Assembly: GCA_028687375.1 (NCBI GenBank)
Contig: JAQUAG010000004.1
Span: forward strand, 40,986 to 104,985
Length of the DNA stretch: 64,000 bases
DNA from: Arcobacteraceae bacterium
GTDB lineage: Bacteria; Campylobacterota; Campylobacteria; Campylobacterales; Arcobacteraceae
Reading direction: 5' to 3'
A program made the translations under genes and the position numbers. Below are positions 53,902 through 63,818 of the stretch, piece after piece. The first letter of the stretch is position 1. Each line of letters opens with the position of its first letter. The notes below the pieces were generated by a model. It was not told where the DNA came from and ran no database searches. It saw only the letters and a list, made by a program, of their open reading frames with translations.

Positions 53902-55415
53902 TGAGTGATATAATTCTCACTACCCTCAACGGTAGATATACTCATAGTAGTCTTGGGCTTCGTTACCTCCATGCAAACCTCAAAGAATTACAACCTCAAG
54001 CTCTTATCAAAGAGTATGTCATCAATGAGAAAATTCAAGATATTGCAGAAGATATTTTAAAAGAGAATCCAAAAATTATTGCTATTGGTGTTTATATTTG
54101 GAATGCAAGTGATGTAAAAGAGCTTATTGAAGTTTTAAAAAAAGTAAGTCCACAAACTATTATTATTTTAGGTGGTCCAGAGGTAAGCTATCAACCTTTT
54201 AGAGTTGATATGAGTAAAGCTGATTATGTTATCCAAGGGGAAGGGGAAATCCCTTTTTATGAACTCTGTCGTGATATTTTAGATAAGAAACAAATTGAAA
54301 CCAAAATTTTCCCACCAAAACTCTATGATTTAAAAGATATCAAATTACCGTATCAATACTACGATGAAAATGATATAAAAAATAGATATATTTATGTGGA
54401 AGCTTCAAGAGGATGTCCATTTTCTTGTGAATTTTGTCTCTCTTCAATCGATAAACAAGTGCGAAATTTTAACCTTGATGAACTTTTACAAGAGTTTCAA
54501 ACTTTATGGGATAAAGGAGTGAGAAATTTTAAGTTCATAGATCGAACTTTTAATCTTGATATCAAGATGGCAAATACACTTTTAGATTTCTTTTTATCTA
54601 AAAATGAGCCATTTACGACCCATTTTGAAGTTATCCCTGACCATTTCCCAGCTGAACTCAAAGAACGAATAAAACAGTTTCCATCACACTCACTCCAGCT
54701 AGAAATTGGTATCCAAACACTTAAAAAAGATATCGCTAAAAATATCAAACGAAATCTCAATATTCCAAAAATAAAAGAGAATTTAGAGTTTTTAGAAAAA
54801 GAGACAAATGCACATATCCATCTTGATTTAATTATTGGACTTCCAGGGGAAAGTGTTGAGAGTTTTAGAGAAAACTTAGATTATCTATGTGGTTTGTCAA
54901 ATAGTGAGATTCAGCTAGGGGTGCTTAAAAAACTATCAGGTACTACTTTAAATCGTCACGATGAGCTTTTTGGTATGGTTTATAGTGATACTCCACCTTA
55001 TGATATTTTGGCAAATAATATGATTCCATTTCAAGAGATGCAAGTGATGAAACGATTTGCTAGATTTTGGGATTTGGTTTATAATAGTGGGAACTTTACA
55101 AAAACATTTAATCTTTTAGTAGAAAATAAAAGTGTATATGAAACTTTTTATCATTTTTCAGATTGGCTCTATCGTCAAACATTTTCCACTTGGCAAATTT
55201 CACTTGATAGATTAGCTTTATTTTTATTTGATTATATGACAACTATCCAACAATATGAAAAACAACAGATTGCTGATTTACTTGTAAGTGATATTTTAAA
55301 AGTTGGGGGGAGAAAACTTCCATCATTTTTACGAGAATATAGTGAAATTACAAGTAGTTTCGATAAAGTTCAAGTGGGAACGAAACAAAAAAGACAACAA
55401 AAAAGAACCCAGTAG
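53901..55415 (+). CDS. B12-binding domain radical SAM protein
   Basis: 504-residue enzyme. An N-terminal cobalamin-binding-like domain (LTTLNGRYTHSSLGLRYLHANL, IIILGGPEVSY, ADYVIQGEGE) is followed by the radical SAM motif C172-x3-C176-x2-C179 (GCPFSCEFCLSS) and DLIIGLPGESVESF. The C-terminal 130 residues are an extra helical domain. Class B radical SAM enzymes of this type methylate or rearrange varied substrates; none can be assigned. The start codon is GTG, sharing one base with the previous stop codon (TAGTG); no ATG fits the conserved N-terminus. Confidence 0.88.
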   Translation: MSDIILTTLNGRYTHSSLGLRYLHANLKELQPQALIKEYVINEKIQDIAEDILKENPKIIAIGVYIWNASDVKELIEVLKKVSPQTIIILGGPEVSYQPFRVDMSKADYVIQGEGEIPFYELCRDILDKKQIETKIFPPKLYDLKDIKLPYQYYDENDIKNRYIYVEASRGCPFSCEFCLSSIDKQVRNFNLDELLQEFQTLWDKGVRNFKFIDRTFNLDIKMANTLLDFFLSKNEPFTTHFEVIPDHFPAELKERIKQFPSHSLQLEIGIQTLKKDIAKNIKRNLNIPKIKENLEFLEKETNAHIHLDLIIGLPGESVESFRENLDYLCGLSNSEIQLGVLKKLSGTTLNRHDELFGMVYSDTPPYDILANNMIPFQEMQVMKRFARFWDLVYNSGNFTKTFNLLVENKSVYETFYHFSDWLYRQTFSTWQISLDRLALFLFDYMTTIQQYEKQQIADLLVSDILKVGGRKLPSFLREYSEITSSFDKVQVGTKQKRQQKRTQ

Positions 55416-55420
55416 CTCTT

Positions 55421-56233
55421 TTAAATTTTAATAAGTATTTTATCTAATAATCGTGTGGATAATACTCTTTTAGCAAATCCTAAAAGATAAGTAGCTTTCG
55501 TTATGTAGTATCTTGGATTTACTTTTTTAGCTTTGATTATTTTCTCAACTACTTTAGCTACTTCAATTGGAGGAAGATTAAAAGGAACATCACTTTTACT
55601 TGAATTTAAACTTTTATGATAAGTTTCTTTAAATCTTGAGTTTTCTATATTAATATTTTCAATTGTTTTTTGCTTTGCATTTTTTCTAAAATCACTTGTG
55701 ATTGGTCCTGTATTTAAAACTGTAATAGCAATATTAGTCCCTTCTAATTCAAGTCTCAAAGTATCACTAAGACCTTCAATAGCATATTTACTAGCATTAT
55801 AAGCACCTCGAAGTTTTAAAGAAATAAGTCCCAATACTGAGCTATGATTAATAATCTTTCCATACCCTTGAGCTTTCATAATAGGCAAAACTTGCATCAT
55901 AACTTCATGAAGTCCAAAAACATTTGTCTCAAACTGCCCTCTTAAAATATCTGTTTTGATATCTTCTACTGCTCCTGGTTGTCCAAATCCAGCATTATTA
56001 AACACTACATCAAGCGTTCCACCAGTAAGTTTTAATATCTCTTCTAGTGTATTTGAAATAGTTTCTTTTTTTGTTACATCCAAATAAAAAGCTTCAAATC
56101 CATCATGTTTAAGTTTCTCTACATCAGCTTCTTTTCTAGCAGTGGCAAAAACTCTATATCCAGAAGATTTCAAATAATAAGCTGTTGCCTCCCCTATTCC
56201 AGAACTACAACCTGTAATTAAAACACTTTTCAT
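55421..56233 (-). CDS. Short-chain dehydrogenase/reductase
   Basis: 270-residue classical SDR oxidoreductase. The nucleotide-binding start is GCSSGIGEATAYYL, NNAGFGQPG follows, and the active site has NHSSVLG and YNASKYAIEG (Ser, Tyr, Lys). The C-terminal part is extended and basic, with a hydrophobic stretch near the end suggesting membrane association. The substrate is unknown; relatives act on retinol-like or fatty substrates. It is followed by the convergent B12-radical SAM gene and lies 15 bp downstream of psd, so a lipid link is possible. Confidence 0.92.
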   Translation of the reverse strand: MKSVLITGCSSGIGEATAYYLKSSGYRVFATARKEADVEKLKHDGFEAFYLDVTKKETISNTLEEILKLTGGTLDVVFNNAGFGQPGAVEDIKTDILRGQFETNVFGLHEVMMQVLPIMKAQGYGKIINHSSVLGLISLKLRGAYNASKYAIEGLSDTLRLELEGTNIAITVLNTGPITSDFRKNAKQKTIENINIENSRFKETYHKSLNSSKSDVPFNLPPIEVAKVVEKIIKAKKVNPRYYITKATYLLGFAKRVLSTRLLDKILIKI

Positions 56234-56248
56234 AATCTTCTTTATTAT

Positions 56249-57061
56249 TTATTTTAAAATAGCAATAATATCTGTAAATCGCACTTTTGTATCTTCAAGA
56301 TTTTCTAACTCAACCATATCTTTTTCCCAAAAAAGAAGCACAGTTGAGCCCATTTTAAAATGTCCTAAACATTCCCCTTTTTTGATATATAAATCATCAT
56401 ATTCAAATACTTCTATTTGACTTGCCCCATCATTTGTAGCAACTCTTGGCTCAAAATCAAACACCATTTTCCCAACATTTAAAGCTCCAATGTATGCCAT
56501 ATAAAAAAGTTTGTTATCACTTGTTACACACTCTAGAATAACCCTTTCATTCTCTACAAAAAGTTCATCTTGTTTATTTAAGTATGTGAAATTAACTGGA
56601 TAAAGTTTCCCTGGAACATAGATAAGTTTAGTCACTTTTGCACTATATGGACTATGATATCTATGGTAATCTTTTGGGCTAAGATAAAAATTCATGAAAG
56701 TTCCATTTTTAAGTCTTTCAATATTTTCTTTTACTACATTTGATGTAAAAAGTCTCTCTATACTATATTGCATCCCTTTTATTTGTAAAGCAATCCCGTC
56801 TTCTATAGCACCTTGAGCACTTACATAACTATCAGCAACACAGATAAAATTTGCATCACTCTCATCAAAAGTTCTCTCTTTTACTAAAGCTCTTGTAAAA
56901 AGAGCATTGAGTGTTTTGTAACTTGATGGAGATTGAAATTCAGACATATCAAGTCCTAAAATATTCACATAACTATTATTTATAAAGTTTTGAATAGGTT
57001 TTGGAAACTCTTTTGAAGCAAATTTGTGAAAATTTTGTGAAATCTTATTTGTAATATGCAT
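56249..57061 (-). CDS. psd: Phosphatidylserine decarboxylase
   Basis: Membrane-bound enzyme that makes phosphatidylethanolamine from phosphatidylserine. The proenzyme cleaves itself at the Gly-Ser of FKMGSTVLLFW (Ser239), which becomes the pyruvoyl group. FYLSPKDYHRYHSPYSAKV has the conserved His region, and ALFTRAL near the start is typical. Length 270 matches Campylobacterota enzymes. It lies 5 bp after the unknown 87-residue gene and 15 bp before the SDR gene. Confidence 0.93.
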   Translation of the reverse strand: MHITNKISQNFHKFASKEFPKPIQNFINNSYVNILGLDMSEFQSPSSYKTLNALFTRALVKERTFDESDANFICVADSYVSAQGAIEDGIALQIKGMQYSIERLFTSNVVKENIERLKNGTFMNFYLSPKDYHRYHSPYSAKVTKLIYVPGKLYPVNFTYLNKQDELFVENERVILECVTSDNKLFYMAYIGALNVGKMVFDFEPRVATNDGASQIEVFEYDDLYIKKGECLGHFKMGSTVLLFWEKDMVELENLEDTKVRFTDIIAILK

Positions 57062-57066
57062 AAGAA

Positions 57067-57330
57067 TTAAACCTTAGTTGTAAGTTCGTGCTTTAATTTT
57101 TCAGCATTGAGTTTTTTGATAGTTGTTTGTTCAATTTCATCAAATCTTTCATCATCACTTTTAAGCTCTTTTTGCATTAGCTCTTTTTCAACACCTTCCA
57201 TCTTCATCATATAGTATTTGAACTCTTTTTTAGTCAATCTTTTTTTAAGTATCTCTATAATTTCATCTTCACTTTTCAATTCTCTATTTAAGATTTTTAT
57301 ATCCGCTTTTAACATATTGTAAATTGTCAT
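57067..57330 (-). CDS. Unknown 87-residue helical protein
   Basis: Small charged protein with no cysteine, no signal and no membrane span. It is almost entirely predicted helix (heptad-like LKSEDEIIEILKKRLTKKEF, then KELMQKELKSDDERFDEIEQ), so a coiled coil or helix-turn-helix bundle is likely. I do not recognise a family. It sits directly after surE (no gap) and 5 bp before psd, so it is a real gene by spacing; the tight context suggests co-expression. Confidence 0.75.
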   Translation of the reverse strand: MTIYNMLKADIKILNRELKSEDEIIEILKKRLTKKEFKYYMMKMEGVEKELMQKELKSDDERFDEIEQTTIKKLNAEKLKHELTTKV

Positions 57331-58122
57331 TTATTGCTCCATCCAGTTTTTTAATTTTTCTATATCATCATAACTTGTCATATCAAGTTTTATTGGGGTA
57401 ATTGATACATAATTTTCATTTACCGCTTCAAAATCACAAAGTCCATCATCACTCTCCCAAATCAAAGGGTGCAATCCAATCCAATGGAACTCATTTCCTT
57501 TTGGGTCATGATAGGTTCTATAGTCATTTCCATAGTTTCTATACCCAGCTTTTGTTATCCTCATTCCACTACACTCTTCAATGCCACATGGTGGAATATT
57601 GATATTTAAAAGCTTTCGTTTTCCCAAAGGAAACTCATCATTTAAAATTTTTCGAACTATATCTAAAATAGACTTTTTAGCTAATGAATAGTCCCAAATA
57701 TCAACAATCTCTTTGATTTTATTATCAAGAACTTGAGATATGGCAATTGCTGGAACCCCTTGAAGCACAGCTTCCATAGCACCAGCAACCGTTCCGCTAT
57801 AAGTGATATCTTCCCCCATATTAGACCCAACATTTATTCCACTTATCACCAAATCAGGTAACTTTCCATCCCCAAATAAAGTATGAAGTCCTAAAAATAT
57901 ACAATCGGTTGGTGTTCCATCTTCAAGCATATATCTATCATCACCAAAACTTTTAAATCGCAAAGGATGGGTAAGTGTCATACTATGAGCACAAGCTGAT
58001 TTATTACTTGCTGGTGCAACAACTACTACATTAGCTATTGGTTCAAGTGCCTCTACAAGATGTTTTAATCCAACAGCATCAAATCCATCATCATTTGTTA
58101 TAAGTATATTCTTTTTACTCAA
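57331..58122 (-). CDS. surE: 5'/3'-nucleotidase SurE
   Basis: Metal-dependent nucleotide phosphatase for stress survival. NILITNDDGFDAVGL has the Asp-Asp metal site, APASNKSACAHSMTL the conserved Ser, and VISGINVGSNMGEDITYSGTV the conserved Asn. Length 263 is standard. The start codon is TTG, inside ATTGAGTAA that also ends dnaE (8-bp overlap); the N-terminus MSKKNILITNDDG matches the family start, which supports the TTG. Confidence 0.95.
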   Translation of the reverse strand: MSKKNILITNDDGFDAVGLKHLVEALEPIANVVVVAPASNKSACAHSMTLTHPLRFKSFGDDRYMLEDGTPTDCIFLGLHTLFGDGKLPDLVISGINVGSNMGEDITYSGTVAGAMEAVLQGVPAIAISQVLDNKIKEIVDIWDYSLAKKSILDIVRKILNDEFPLGKRKLLNINIPPCGIEECSGMRITKAGYRNYGNDYRTYHDPKGNEFHWIGLHPLIWESDDGLCDFEAVNENYVSITPIKLDMTSYDDIEKLKNWMEQ

Positions 58123-61100
58123 TGTAAACTCCCTCTAATTCTTTTAATAATCTTTCACAATCTTTATTTATTTTGTATCCGCTATCTATTTCAATATTTC
58201 CCAATTTTGATGTGATAGTTAAAACAACATCTCTTTTCCCTTGATTTTGTGAAATCACCTCAAAAAGTCTATACAAGATTGCCTCATCCTCACTAAATGG
58301 GATATGCACCACTAAAGCTGGTTGCATTTCAACCGCTTTTTTTATTTTGAGTTTTTCTGTTTTTGCATCTTTGAGTGATTCTACTTTTCGTACATTAAAT
58401 CGCACTCCAAAATCATTTACCGTAACACTTACCTTAAAAGCAAGTGGTTTATCAAGGTCAAAATCATCTTCAAGTTGTTTTAACATATTATCAAAAAGCA
58501 TCAAATCAAAACTTCCATGAAGGTCAATCACCGTCACAATACCAAGAGGTTGCCCTTTTTTTGATGTTTTTTTAGCAATATTTTCAATTTTCCCTACAAG
58601 GAGCGTTTCACTTCCATCGGTAAGTTCATCAATTTGGGAACTTAATGTGTAGTTAATCTCATCAAATTGCTCCCTATATCTATCTAAAGGATGTCCTGAA
58701 ACATAAAATCCAAGTGATTCTTTCTCCATCTCAAGAATCTCTTTTGCATCAAACTCTGGCATATCTTTGATAGTTATCTCAATAGTTGTCATCTCTTCAT
58801 CATCACCAAATAAACTTCCAACAACTTGTTTTTTCGCATCTCCAGCTTTTTTAACTGCTTCAACTATCTCCTCAATTTGCTCTATAATAGCTCGTCTTGT
58901 ATACCCAAAACAATCCAAAGCTCCCGATTTTGCTAAAGTTTCTATAACCCTTTTATTTACTTTACTTCCATCTATTCGACTTACAAAATCACTTAAATCT
59001 TTGAATTCCCCTTCAAGTCTTGCTTTTAAAATAGAGTTAATCGCAACATCTCCAGCACCCTTTAAGGCACCCATCCCAAACATTACAACCTCTTTGCTTT
59101 CGAGTGTTTCAGCACTAAAAACAAGGTCTGATTTGTTGATGTGTGGTGGTACAAGTGCATATCCAAGTCGTTTCACTTCATCAACATATTTAACAACTTT
59201 ATCGGTATTATCTTTTTCACTTGTAAGGAGTGCTGCCATAAACTCTGTCGTATAATAGGCTTTCAGATATGAGGTGTAAAAAGTTACCATTGCATACGCT
59301 GCAGAGTGGGATTTATTAAATCCATATCCAGCAAACTTTACAATCAAATCAAAGAGCTCTTCGCAATGTTCTCGAACAAATCCTTTTTTTACCCCACCAT
59401 CAGCAAATTCATCTTTAAGTTTGTCCATCTCCTCTTTGATTTTTTTCCCCATAGCTCGACGAACTAAGTCCGCACCACCAAGGGAAAATCCACCGATAAC
59501 TTGCACAATTTGCATAACTTGCTCTTGATAAACAATAACCCCATAAGTTGGTTCAAGGATGGGTTTGAGTGGTGTTTCAAACTCATCGTAAAAATAGTCA
59601 ATCTTAGCTCGACCATGTTTTCTATCGATAAAGTCATCAAGCATCCCTGATTCCATAGGTCCTGGACGATAGAGTGCAAGTACCGCAATAATATCTTCAA
59701 AATTAGAGGGCTTTAGCCTTTTATTTAAATCTTGCATCCCTGAAGACTCTATTTGAAATAATCCTATCGTATGCCCCGTTTGGATTAAGTCATACACCCC
59801 TTTATCATTGACATCTTGTTCGATAAAGTTGATACGATTTCCATGCCTTTTTTCTATCAGTTGCAAAGCACCTTCGATAACAGTAAGTGTTTTGAGTCCC
59901 AAAAAGTCGAATTTGATTAAGTCAACATCTTCAACATATTTTCCATTGTATTGTGTTGCGATAGTATCCATTCCACTTGGTTTAAAAAGTGGCGTTTTCA
60001 GATAAAGTGGTTCATTTGAGATAACAACTCCAGCTGCATGCGTTCCAGCATTTCTGTTAAGTCCTTCTAAAGCAAGAGCATATTCCCAAACTCTAGCTGC
60101 TTTTGGGTCTCTTTCACATAACTCTTTTATCTTAGGCTCTTTTTCCCATGAATCTTTGAGGTTTATTCCTAATTCATCAGGGATAAGTTTCGCCATCGCA
60201 TCCGCATCTTTATATGCCATATCAAGAACTCTTGCGACATCTCGTATCACCCCTTTTGCTAAAAGTTTTCCAAAAGTGATAATCTGAGCTACATTCACCC
60301 GTCCATACTTTTCTACAACATAGTCGATAACCTCTTGACGACGAGCTTGACAAAAGTCCATATCAATATCGGGCATAGAAACCCGTTCAGGATTGAGGAA
60401 CCTCTCAAAAAGAAGTCCATATGGCATAGGGTCGATATCGGTAATAAAGAGGCAAAATGCAACTAAACTTCCAGCAGCTGACCCACGCCCAGGACCAACT
60501 GGGATACGATGGATTTTTGCATAAGCGACAAAATCCCAAACGATTAGCATATATCCAGGGAATTTCATATTGTTGATGATATCTATCTCAACTCTCAACC
60601 TATCTCTATACTCTTGATGTTTATGAGATGGGACAATTTCAAGTCTTTTTTCTAATCCCTTAAGACACTCAAATTCAAATAAAACTTTATCGTTTTCTAG
60701 TGAATATTCAATCGTAGGTTCTGGTAAAGAGATATTTTGAAGTTCCGCTTTTTCCCTTGTAAATTTAAAATTTGGGGGTGTTGGATTTCCAAGTTTTATC
60801 TCAAGATTGCATTTTTCCACTATCTCCATAGTGTTTGAAAGTGCTTCTGGGATATCAGCATAGAGTTTTGCCATTTGTTCTGGTGATTTTACATAAAACT
60901 CATGGACACTGTGTCGCATACGATTAGGGTCATCATAGAGTTTATTCATAGCTATACACATAAATGCTTCATGTGCTTCTGCATCTTTTTGTTCTGTATA
61001 GTGGGTATCATTAGTTGCGACTATTTTTATCCCTGTTTCAAGGGAAAGTTTAATAATTTGACTATCAATAAAAAGTTGATCATCAATTCCATGTCGCATT

Positions 61101-61660
61101 ATCTCAAGGTAAAAATCTTCACCAAAAATCTCTTTGTATTCTAAAGCTATCTTTTTTGCTTCTTCATACCCTTTTGCACCATTTTTAACATTTCTTTCAC
61201 TATTAATATTTAAGTGCCAATTTATCTCACCTTGTAAACAAGCAGCTGTGCAAACAAGCCCTTGCGCATTTTCTTTTAAAAGATTTTTATTTATCCTTGG
61301 ATAATAGTAAAATCCTTCCATATAAGCTTTACTACTTAGATACATTAAGTTTTTATATCCAATATCATTTTTTGCATACAAACAAAGGTGAAATCTTCTT
61401 TTGGTTGTCTTATCTCCAATATCTTCTTCATTATGGATATAAGCTTCCATCCCAATAATAGGCTTAATTCCCTCTTTTTTCATTGTATTATAAAAAGTGA
61501 TTGTTCCGAACATATTTCCATGATCTGTCATTGCAACGCTTGTCATTCCAAGTTCTTTGATCTTTTTAGCAAGTACAGGAATTTTATTTGCACCATCTAG
61601 CATTGAAAACTCTGTATGAAGATGAAGATGGGTAAATTGTGGAATTGATTTTGATGACAT
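58115..61660 (-). CDS. dnaE: DNA polymerase III subunit alpha
   Basis: Replicative polymerase of 1181 residues. Order: PHP domain (HLHTEFSMLDG, MTDHGNMFG, ATNDTHYT), the polymerase core with GRGSAAGSLVAFCL and PDIDMDFCQARR (catalytic Asp pair), YQEQVMQIVQ and FNKSHSAAYAMV, a helix-hairpin-helix part, and a C-terminal OB-fold (ETLLVGKIENIAKKTSKKG). It is the usual size and fully intact. It overlaps surE by 8 bp and has no promoter overlap with the ribosomal genes; a terminator separates them. Confidence 0.97.
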   Translation of the reverse strand: MSSKSIPQFTHLHLHTEFSMLDGANKIPVLAKKIKELGMTSVAMTDHGNMFGTITFYNTMKKEGIKPIIGMEAYIHNEEDIGDKTTKRRFHLCLYAKNDIGYKNLMYLSSKAYMEGFYYYPRINKNLLKENAQGLVCTAACLQGEINWHLNINSERNVKNGAKGYEEAKKIALEYKEIFGEDFYLEIMRHGIDDQLFIDSQIIKLSLETGIKIVATNDTHYTEQKDAEAHEAFMCIAMNKLYDDPNRMRHSVHEFYVKSPEQMAKLYADIPEALSNTMEIVEKCNLEIKLGNPTPPNFKFTREKAELQNISLPEPTIEYSLENDKVLFEFECLKGLEKRLEIVPSHKHQEYRDRLRVEIDIINNMKFPGYMLIVWDFVAYAKIHRIPVGPGRGSAAGSLVAFCLFITDIDPMPYGLLFERFLNPERVSMPDIDMDFCQARRQEVIDYVVEKYGRVNVAQIITFGKLLAKGVIRDVARVLDMAYKDADAMAKLIPDELGINLKDSWEKEPKIKELCERDPKAARVWEYALALEGLNRNAGTHAAGVVISNEPLYLKTPLFKPSGMDTIATQYNGKYVEDVDLIKFDFLGLKTLTVIEGALQLIEKRHGNRINFIEQDVNDKGVYDLIQTGHTIGLFQIESSGMQDLNKRLKPSNFEDIIAVLALYRPGPMESGMLDDFIDRKHGRAKIDYFYDEFETPLKPILEPTYGVIVYQEQVMQIVQVIGGFSLGGADLVRRAMGKKIKEEMDKLKDEFADGGVKKGFVREHCEELFDLIVKFAGYGFNKSHSAAYAMVTFYTSYLKAYYTTEFMAALLTSEKDNTDKVVKYVDEVKRLGYALVPPHINKSDLVFSAETLESKEVVMFGMGALKGAGDVAINSILKARLEGEFKDLSDFVSRIDGSKVNKRVIETLAKSGALDCFGYTRRAIIEQIEEIVEAVKKAGDAKKQVVGSLFGDDEEMTTIEITIKDMPEFDAKEILEMEKESLGFYVSGHPLDRYREQFDEINYTLSSQIDELTDGSETLLVGKIENIAKKTSKKGQPLGIVTVIDLHGSFDLMLFDNMLKQLEDDFDLDKPLAFKVSVTVNDFGVRFNVRKVESLKDAKTEKLKIKKAVEMQPALVVHIPFSEDEAILYRLFEVISQNQGKRDVVLTITSKLGNIEIDSGYKINKDCERLLKELEGVYIE

Positions 61661-61733
61661 TTTTATACTTTTTTCTTAAATTTATGAACTCTGATTTTAT
61701 CTAATTAGCTCTAAAAAAGGGATAAAAATAGCA

Positions 61734-61770
61734 TAAAAAAAGGCTAGTAGAAAAATCTACTAGCCTTTTA
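61734..61770 (-). terminator. Intrinsic terminator of the rpsK-rpsD-rpoA-rplQ operon
   Basis: AAAAGGCTAGTAG pairs with CTACTAGCCTTTT around AAAAAT. On the minus strand it lies 17 bp after the rplQ stop and ends in a T-run; the A-rich right side makes it usable in both directions. Confidence 0.9.
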
Positions 61771-61786
61771 AAAAAATCACTTTTGA

Positions 61787-62137
61787 TTATACAAAAGAGA
61801 TGTATGCCATTTGTGTAGCATCACCTTTTCTAATTCTTGTTTTGATAACAGATGTATAACCACCGTTTCTTTCAAGGTATTTAGGAGCGATTTCGTTCAT
61901 TAATTTTTTTGTTGCTTCTTTATCTTGAAGAGCAGCAAATACTATTCTGTGTGCATTTAAATCATTTACTCTAGCTTGAGTAACTAATTTTTCAACAAAT
62001 CTTTTTAATTCTTTTGCTTTTGGCAAAGTAGTTTCAATTTTTTCTCTTTCGATAATAGCAATACTTAAATTTTTAAGTAATGCTTTTCTGTGAGAAGAAG
62101 TTCTACTAAGCTTTCTATATCCATGCTTATGTCTCAT
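61787..62137 (-). CDS. rplQ: 50S ribosomal protein L17
   Basis: 116-residue large-subunit protein. The start [24 protein letters not shown] is the family signature, and the end [25 protein letters not shown] matches too. It is the last gene of the alpha operon, 20 bp after rpoA, and is followed by a strong terminator. Confidence 0.98.
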   Translation of the reverse strand: MRHKHGYRKLSRTSSHRKALLKNLSIAIIEREKIETTLPKAKELKRFVEKLVTQARVNDLNAHRIVFAALQDKEATKKLMNEIAPKYLERNGGYTSVIKTRIRKGDATQMAYISFV

Positions 62138-62157
62138 ACTTATCCTTCTTTATATTC

Positions 62158-63162
62158 TTAAGCTTTTAATTGCTCAAGTTTTTTTCTTAAAGCTGAAGCT
62201 ACATCTTCAGGTAAAGTACCTTCGATTGGAAAACCGATAGATGCAAATTTCTCAGCTATTTCATCAAGAGATTTTTTACCTAAATTTTTAATATTTCTAA
62301 CTTCAACTTCACTCATCAATGCCAAATCACCAACATATTTAATTTTAGCTCTATCTAAAGAGTTAAAACTTCTAGCACTAAGATCTAAATCTTCAATTTT
62401 AACAATCAAATCTTTTAAATCTACATTGCTCTCTTCAAATGTATTTTCAACAATTTGTACATCTGAAAGATTAAATACTTTGTTAAATACAGACATTTGA
62501 TCATACATAATAGCTACAGATTCTTTAAAAGCATCTAGTGGAGCTATTTGACCATTTGTCTCTACAACAAACACAACTTTTTCAAAGTTTGGATTGTCTT
62601 CAACAAGCATTTTTTCTATCTCGTATGTTACTTTTCTAACTGGAGAAAAGAAAGCATCAATAGGAATATATTCTTTTGCTACCATTCCTCTAATCTCTTC
62701 ACTAGAAACATAACCAATACCTTTTTGTACAATAATTGAAAATGTTAAACTAAAATCATCATTTATTGTTGCTAAATATGCATCACCATTAATAACCGTT
62801 AAATCATCATTTGATAATTCAGCTCCAGTTATAGTTTGTTTAGAGTTAAATGTATATTTAATTTCAACTCTATCTTCTCCATTATTTATTTTAAATCTCA
62901 TGTTTTTAAGATTTATAATAAATATAGAGATATCTTCTAGCATACCTCTTACAGTATCGAATTCGTGTGCCGCACCTTCAATATGAACTGCGATTACAGA
63001 ATATCCAACAGAACTACTCATTAAAAGTCTTCTAATTGGATGAGCTAAAGTGATACCATATCCACTTTCAAAAGGATAAGCACTTATTTTTGCCACATTT
63101 TGTGAAATTTTCTCAATTGCCACTTCTGTTGGTAAAAACGGAGCCGTTACAAATTTTTTCAT
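62158..63162 (-). CDS. rpoA: RNA polymerase subunit alpha
   Basis: 334-residue alpha subunit. The N-terminal domain (about 1-230) dimerises and binds beta and beta-prime, with GYGITLAHPIRRLLMSSSVG. The C-terminal domain (about 250-334) contacts UP elements and activators, with LDLSARSFNSLDRAKIKYVGDL and NLGKKSLDEIAEKFASIG. It lies between rpsD and rplQ as usual. Confidence 0.98.
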   Translation of the reverse strand: MKKFVTAPFLPTEVAIEKISQNVAKISAYPFESGYGITLAHPIRRLLMSSSVGYSVIAVHIEGAAHEFDTVRGMLEDISIFIINLKNMRFKINNGEDRVEIKYTFNSKQTITGAELSNDDLTVINGDAYLATINDDFSLTFSIIVQKGIGYVSSEEIRGMVAKEYIPIDAFFSPVRKVTYEIEKMLVEDNPNFEKVVFVVETNGQIAPLDAFKESVAIMYDQMSVFNKVFNLSDVQIVENTFEESNVDLKDLIVKIEDLDLSARSFNSLDRAKIKYVGDLALMSEVEVRNIKNLGKKSLDEIAEKFASIGFPIEGTLPEDVASALRKKLEQLKA

Positions 63163-63181
63163 TCTTTATCCTTTTTGTTTA

Positions 63182-63808
63182 CTATTTTGAATATAACTCA
63201 ACTATTAATCTTTCTTGTACTGGAATAACAACTTCTTCTCTAGTTGGAATTCTTGTAAATATACCAAATACTTTCTCTTTATCAACACTAACCCAATCAA
63301 CCATTCCTGTTTGATTTGTAAGTTCTAAAGCTCTTACGATTTGTGTATTTGATTTAGATTTTTCTCTAATTTCAATTTTTTGTCCAGCTTTTACCACAAA
63401 AGAAGGGATGTCAACTTTTTTACCATCAACTAAAACATGTCCATGAGTTACAAATTGTCTAGCATTTGCTCTAGTTGTAGCAAATCCCATTCTAAATACA
63501 ACATTGTCAAGTCTTGTTTCAATTAAAGTGATTAAGTTAGATCCAGTATTACCTTCTCTTCTTGCAGCTTCTTTAAAGTATTTTCTGAATTGTTTTTCAG
63601 GGATACCATAAAGAATTTTTGCTTTTTGTTTCTCTTGTAATTGTTGACCATACTCAGATAATTTAGTTCTTCTTTGTCCATGTTGCCCAGGAGCAAATGG
63701 TCTTTTTTCTAAAGCACTTTTACCATTAAGTCTTCTCTCACCTTTTAAACCAAGGTCAGCATTAAGTCTTCTTTCTAATTTTTCTACAGGTCCTCTATAT
63801 CTTGCCAT
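63182..63808 (-). CDS. rpsD: 30S ribosomal protein S4
   Basis: 208-residue small-subunit protein that starts 30S assembly. The N-terminus [21 protein letters not shown] lacks the four zinc-binding cysteines, so it is the zinc-free form. The S4 RNA-binding domain is [30 protein letters not shown]. In studied bacteria S4 represses its own operon. AAGGAGTAAAGC precedes the ATG. Confidence 0.98.
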   Translation of the reverse strand: MARYRGPVEKLERRLNADLGLKGERRLNGKSALEKRPFAPGQHGQRRTKLSEYGQQLQEKQKAKILYGIPEKQFRKYFKEAARREGNTGSNLITLIETRLDNVVFRMGFATTRANARQFVTHGHVLVDGKKVDIPSFVVKAGQKIEIREKSKSNTQIVRALELTNQTGMVDWVSVDKEKVFGIFTRIPTREEVVIPVQERLIVELYSK

Positions 63809-63818
63809 GCTTTACTCC

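Noticed and set aside
55400-55440. Terminator between the B12-radical SAM gene and the SDR gene
   Set aside because: Only a 6-bp AAAAGA/TCTTTT stem without GC is present; too weak to list.
58767-59255. 162-codon plus-strand frame inside dnaE
   Set aside because: Antisense to a fully conserved polymerase region with Ser-rich low-complexity text; a shadow frame.
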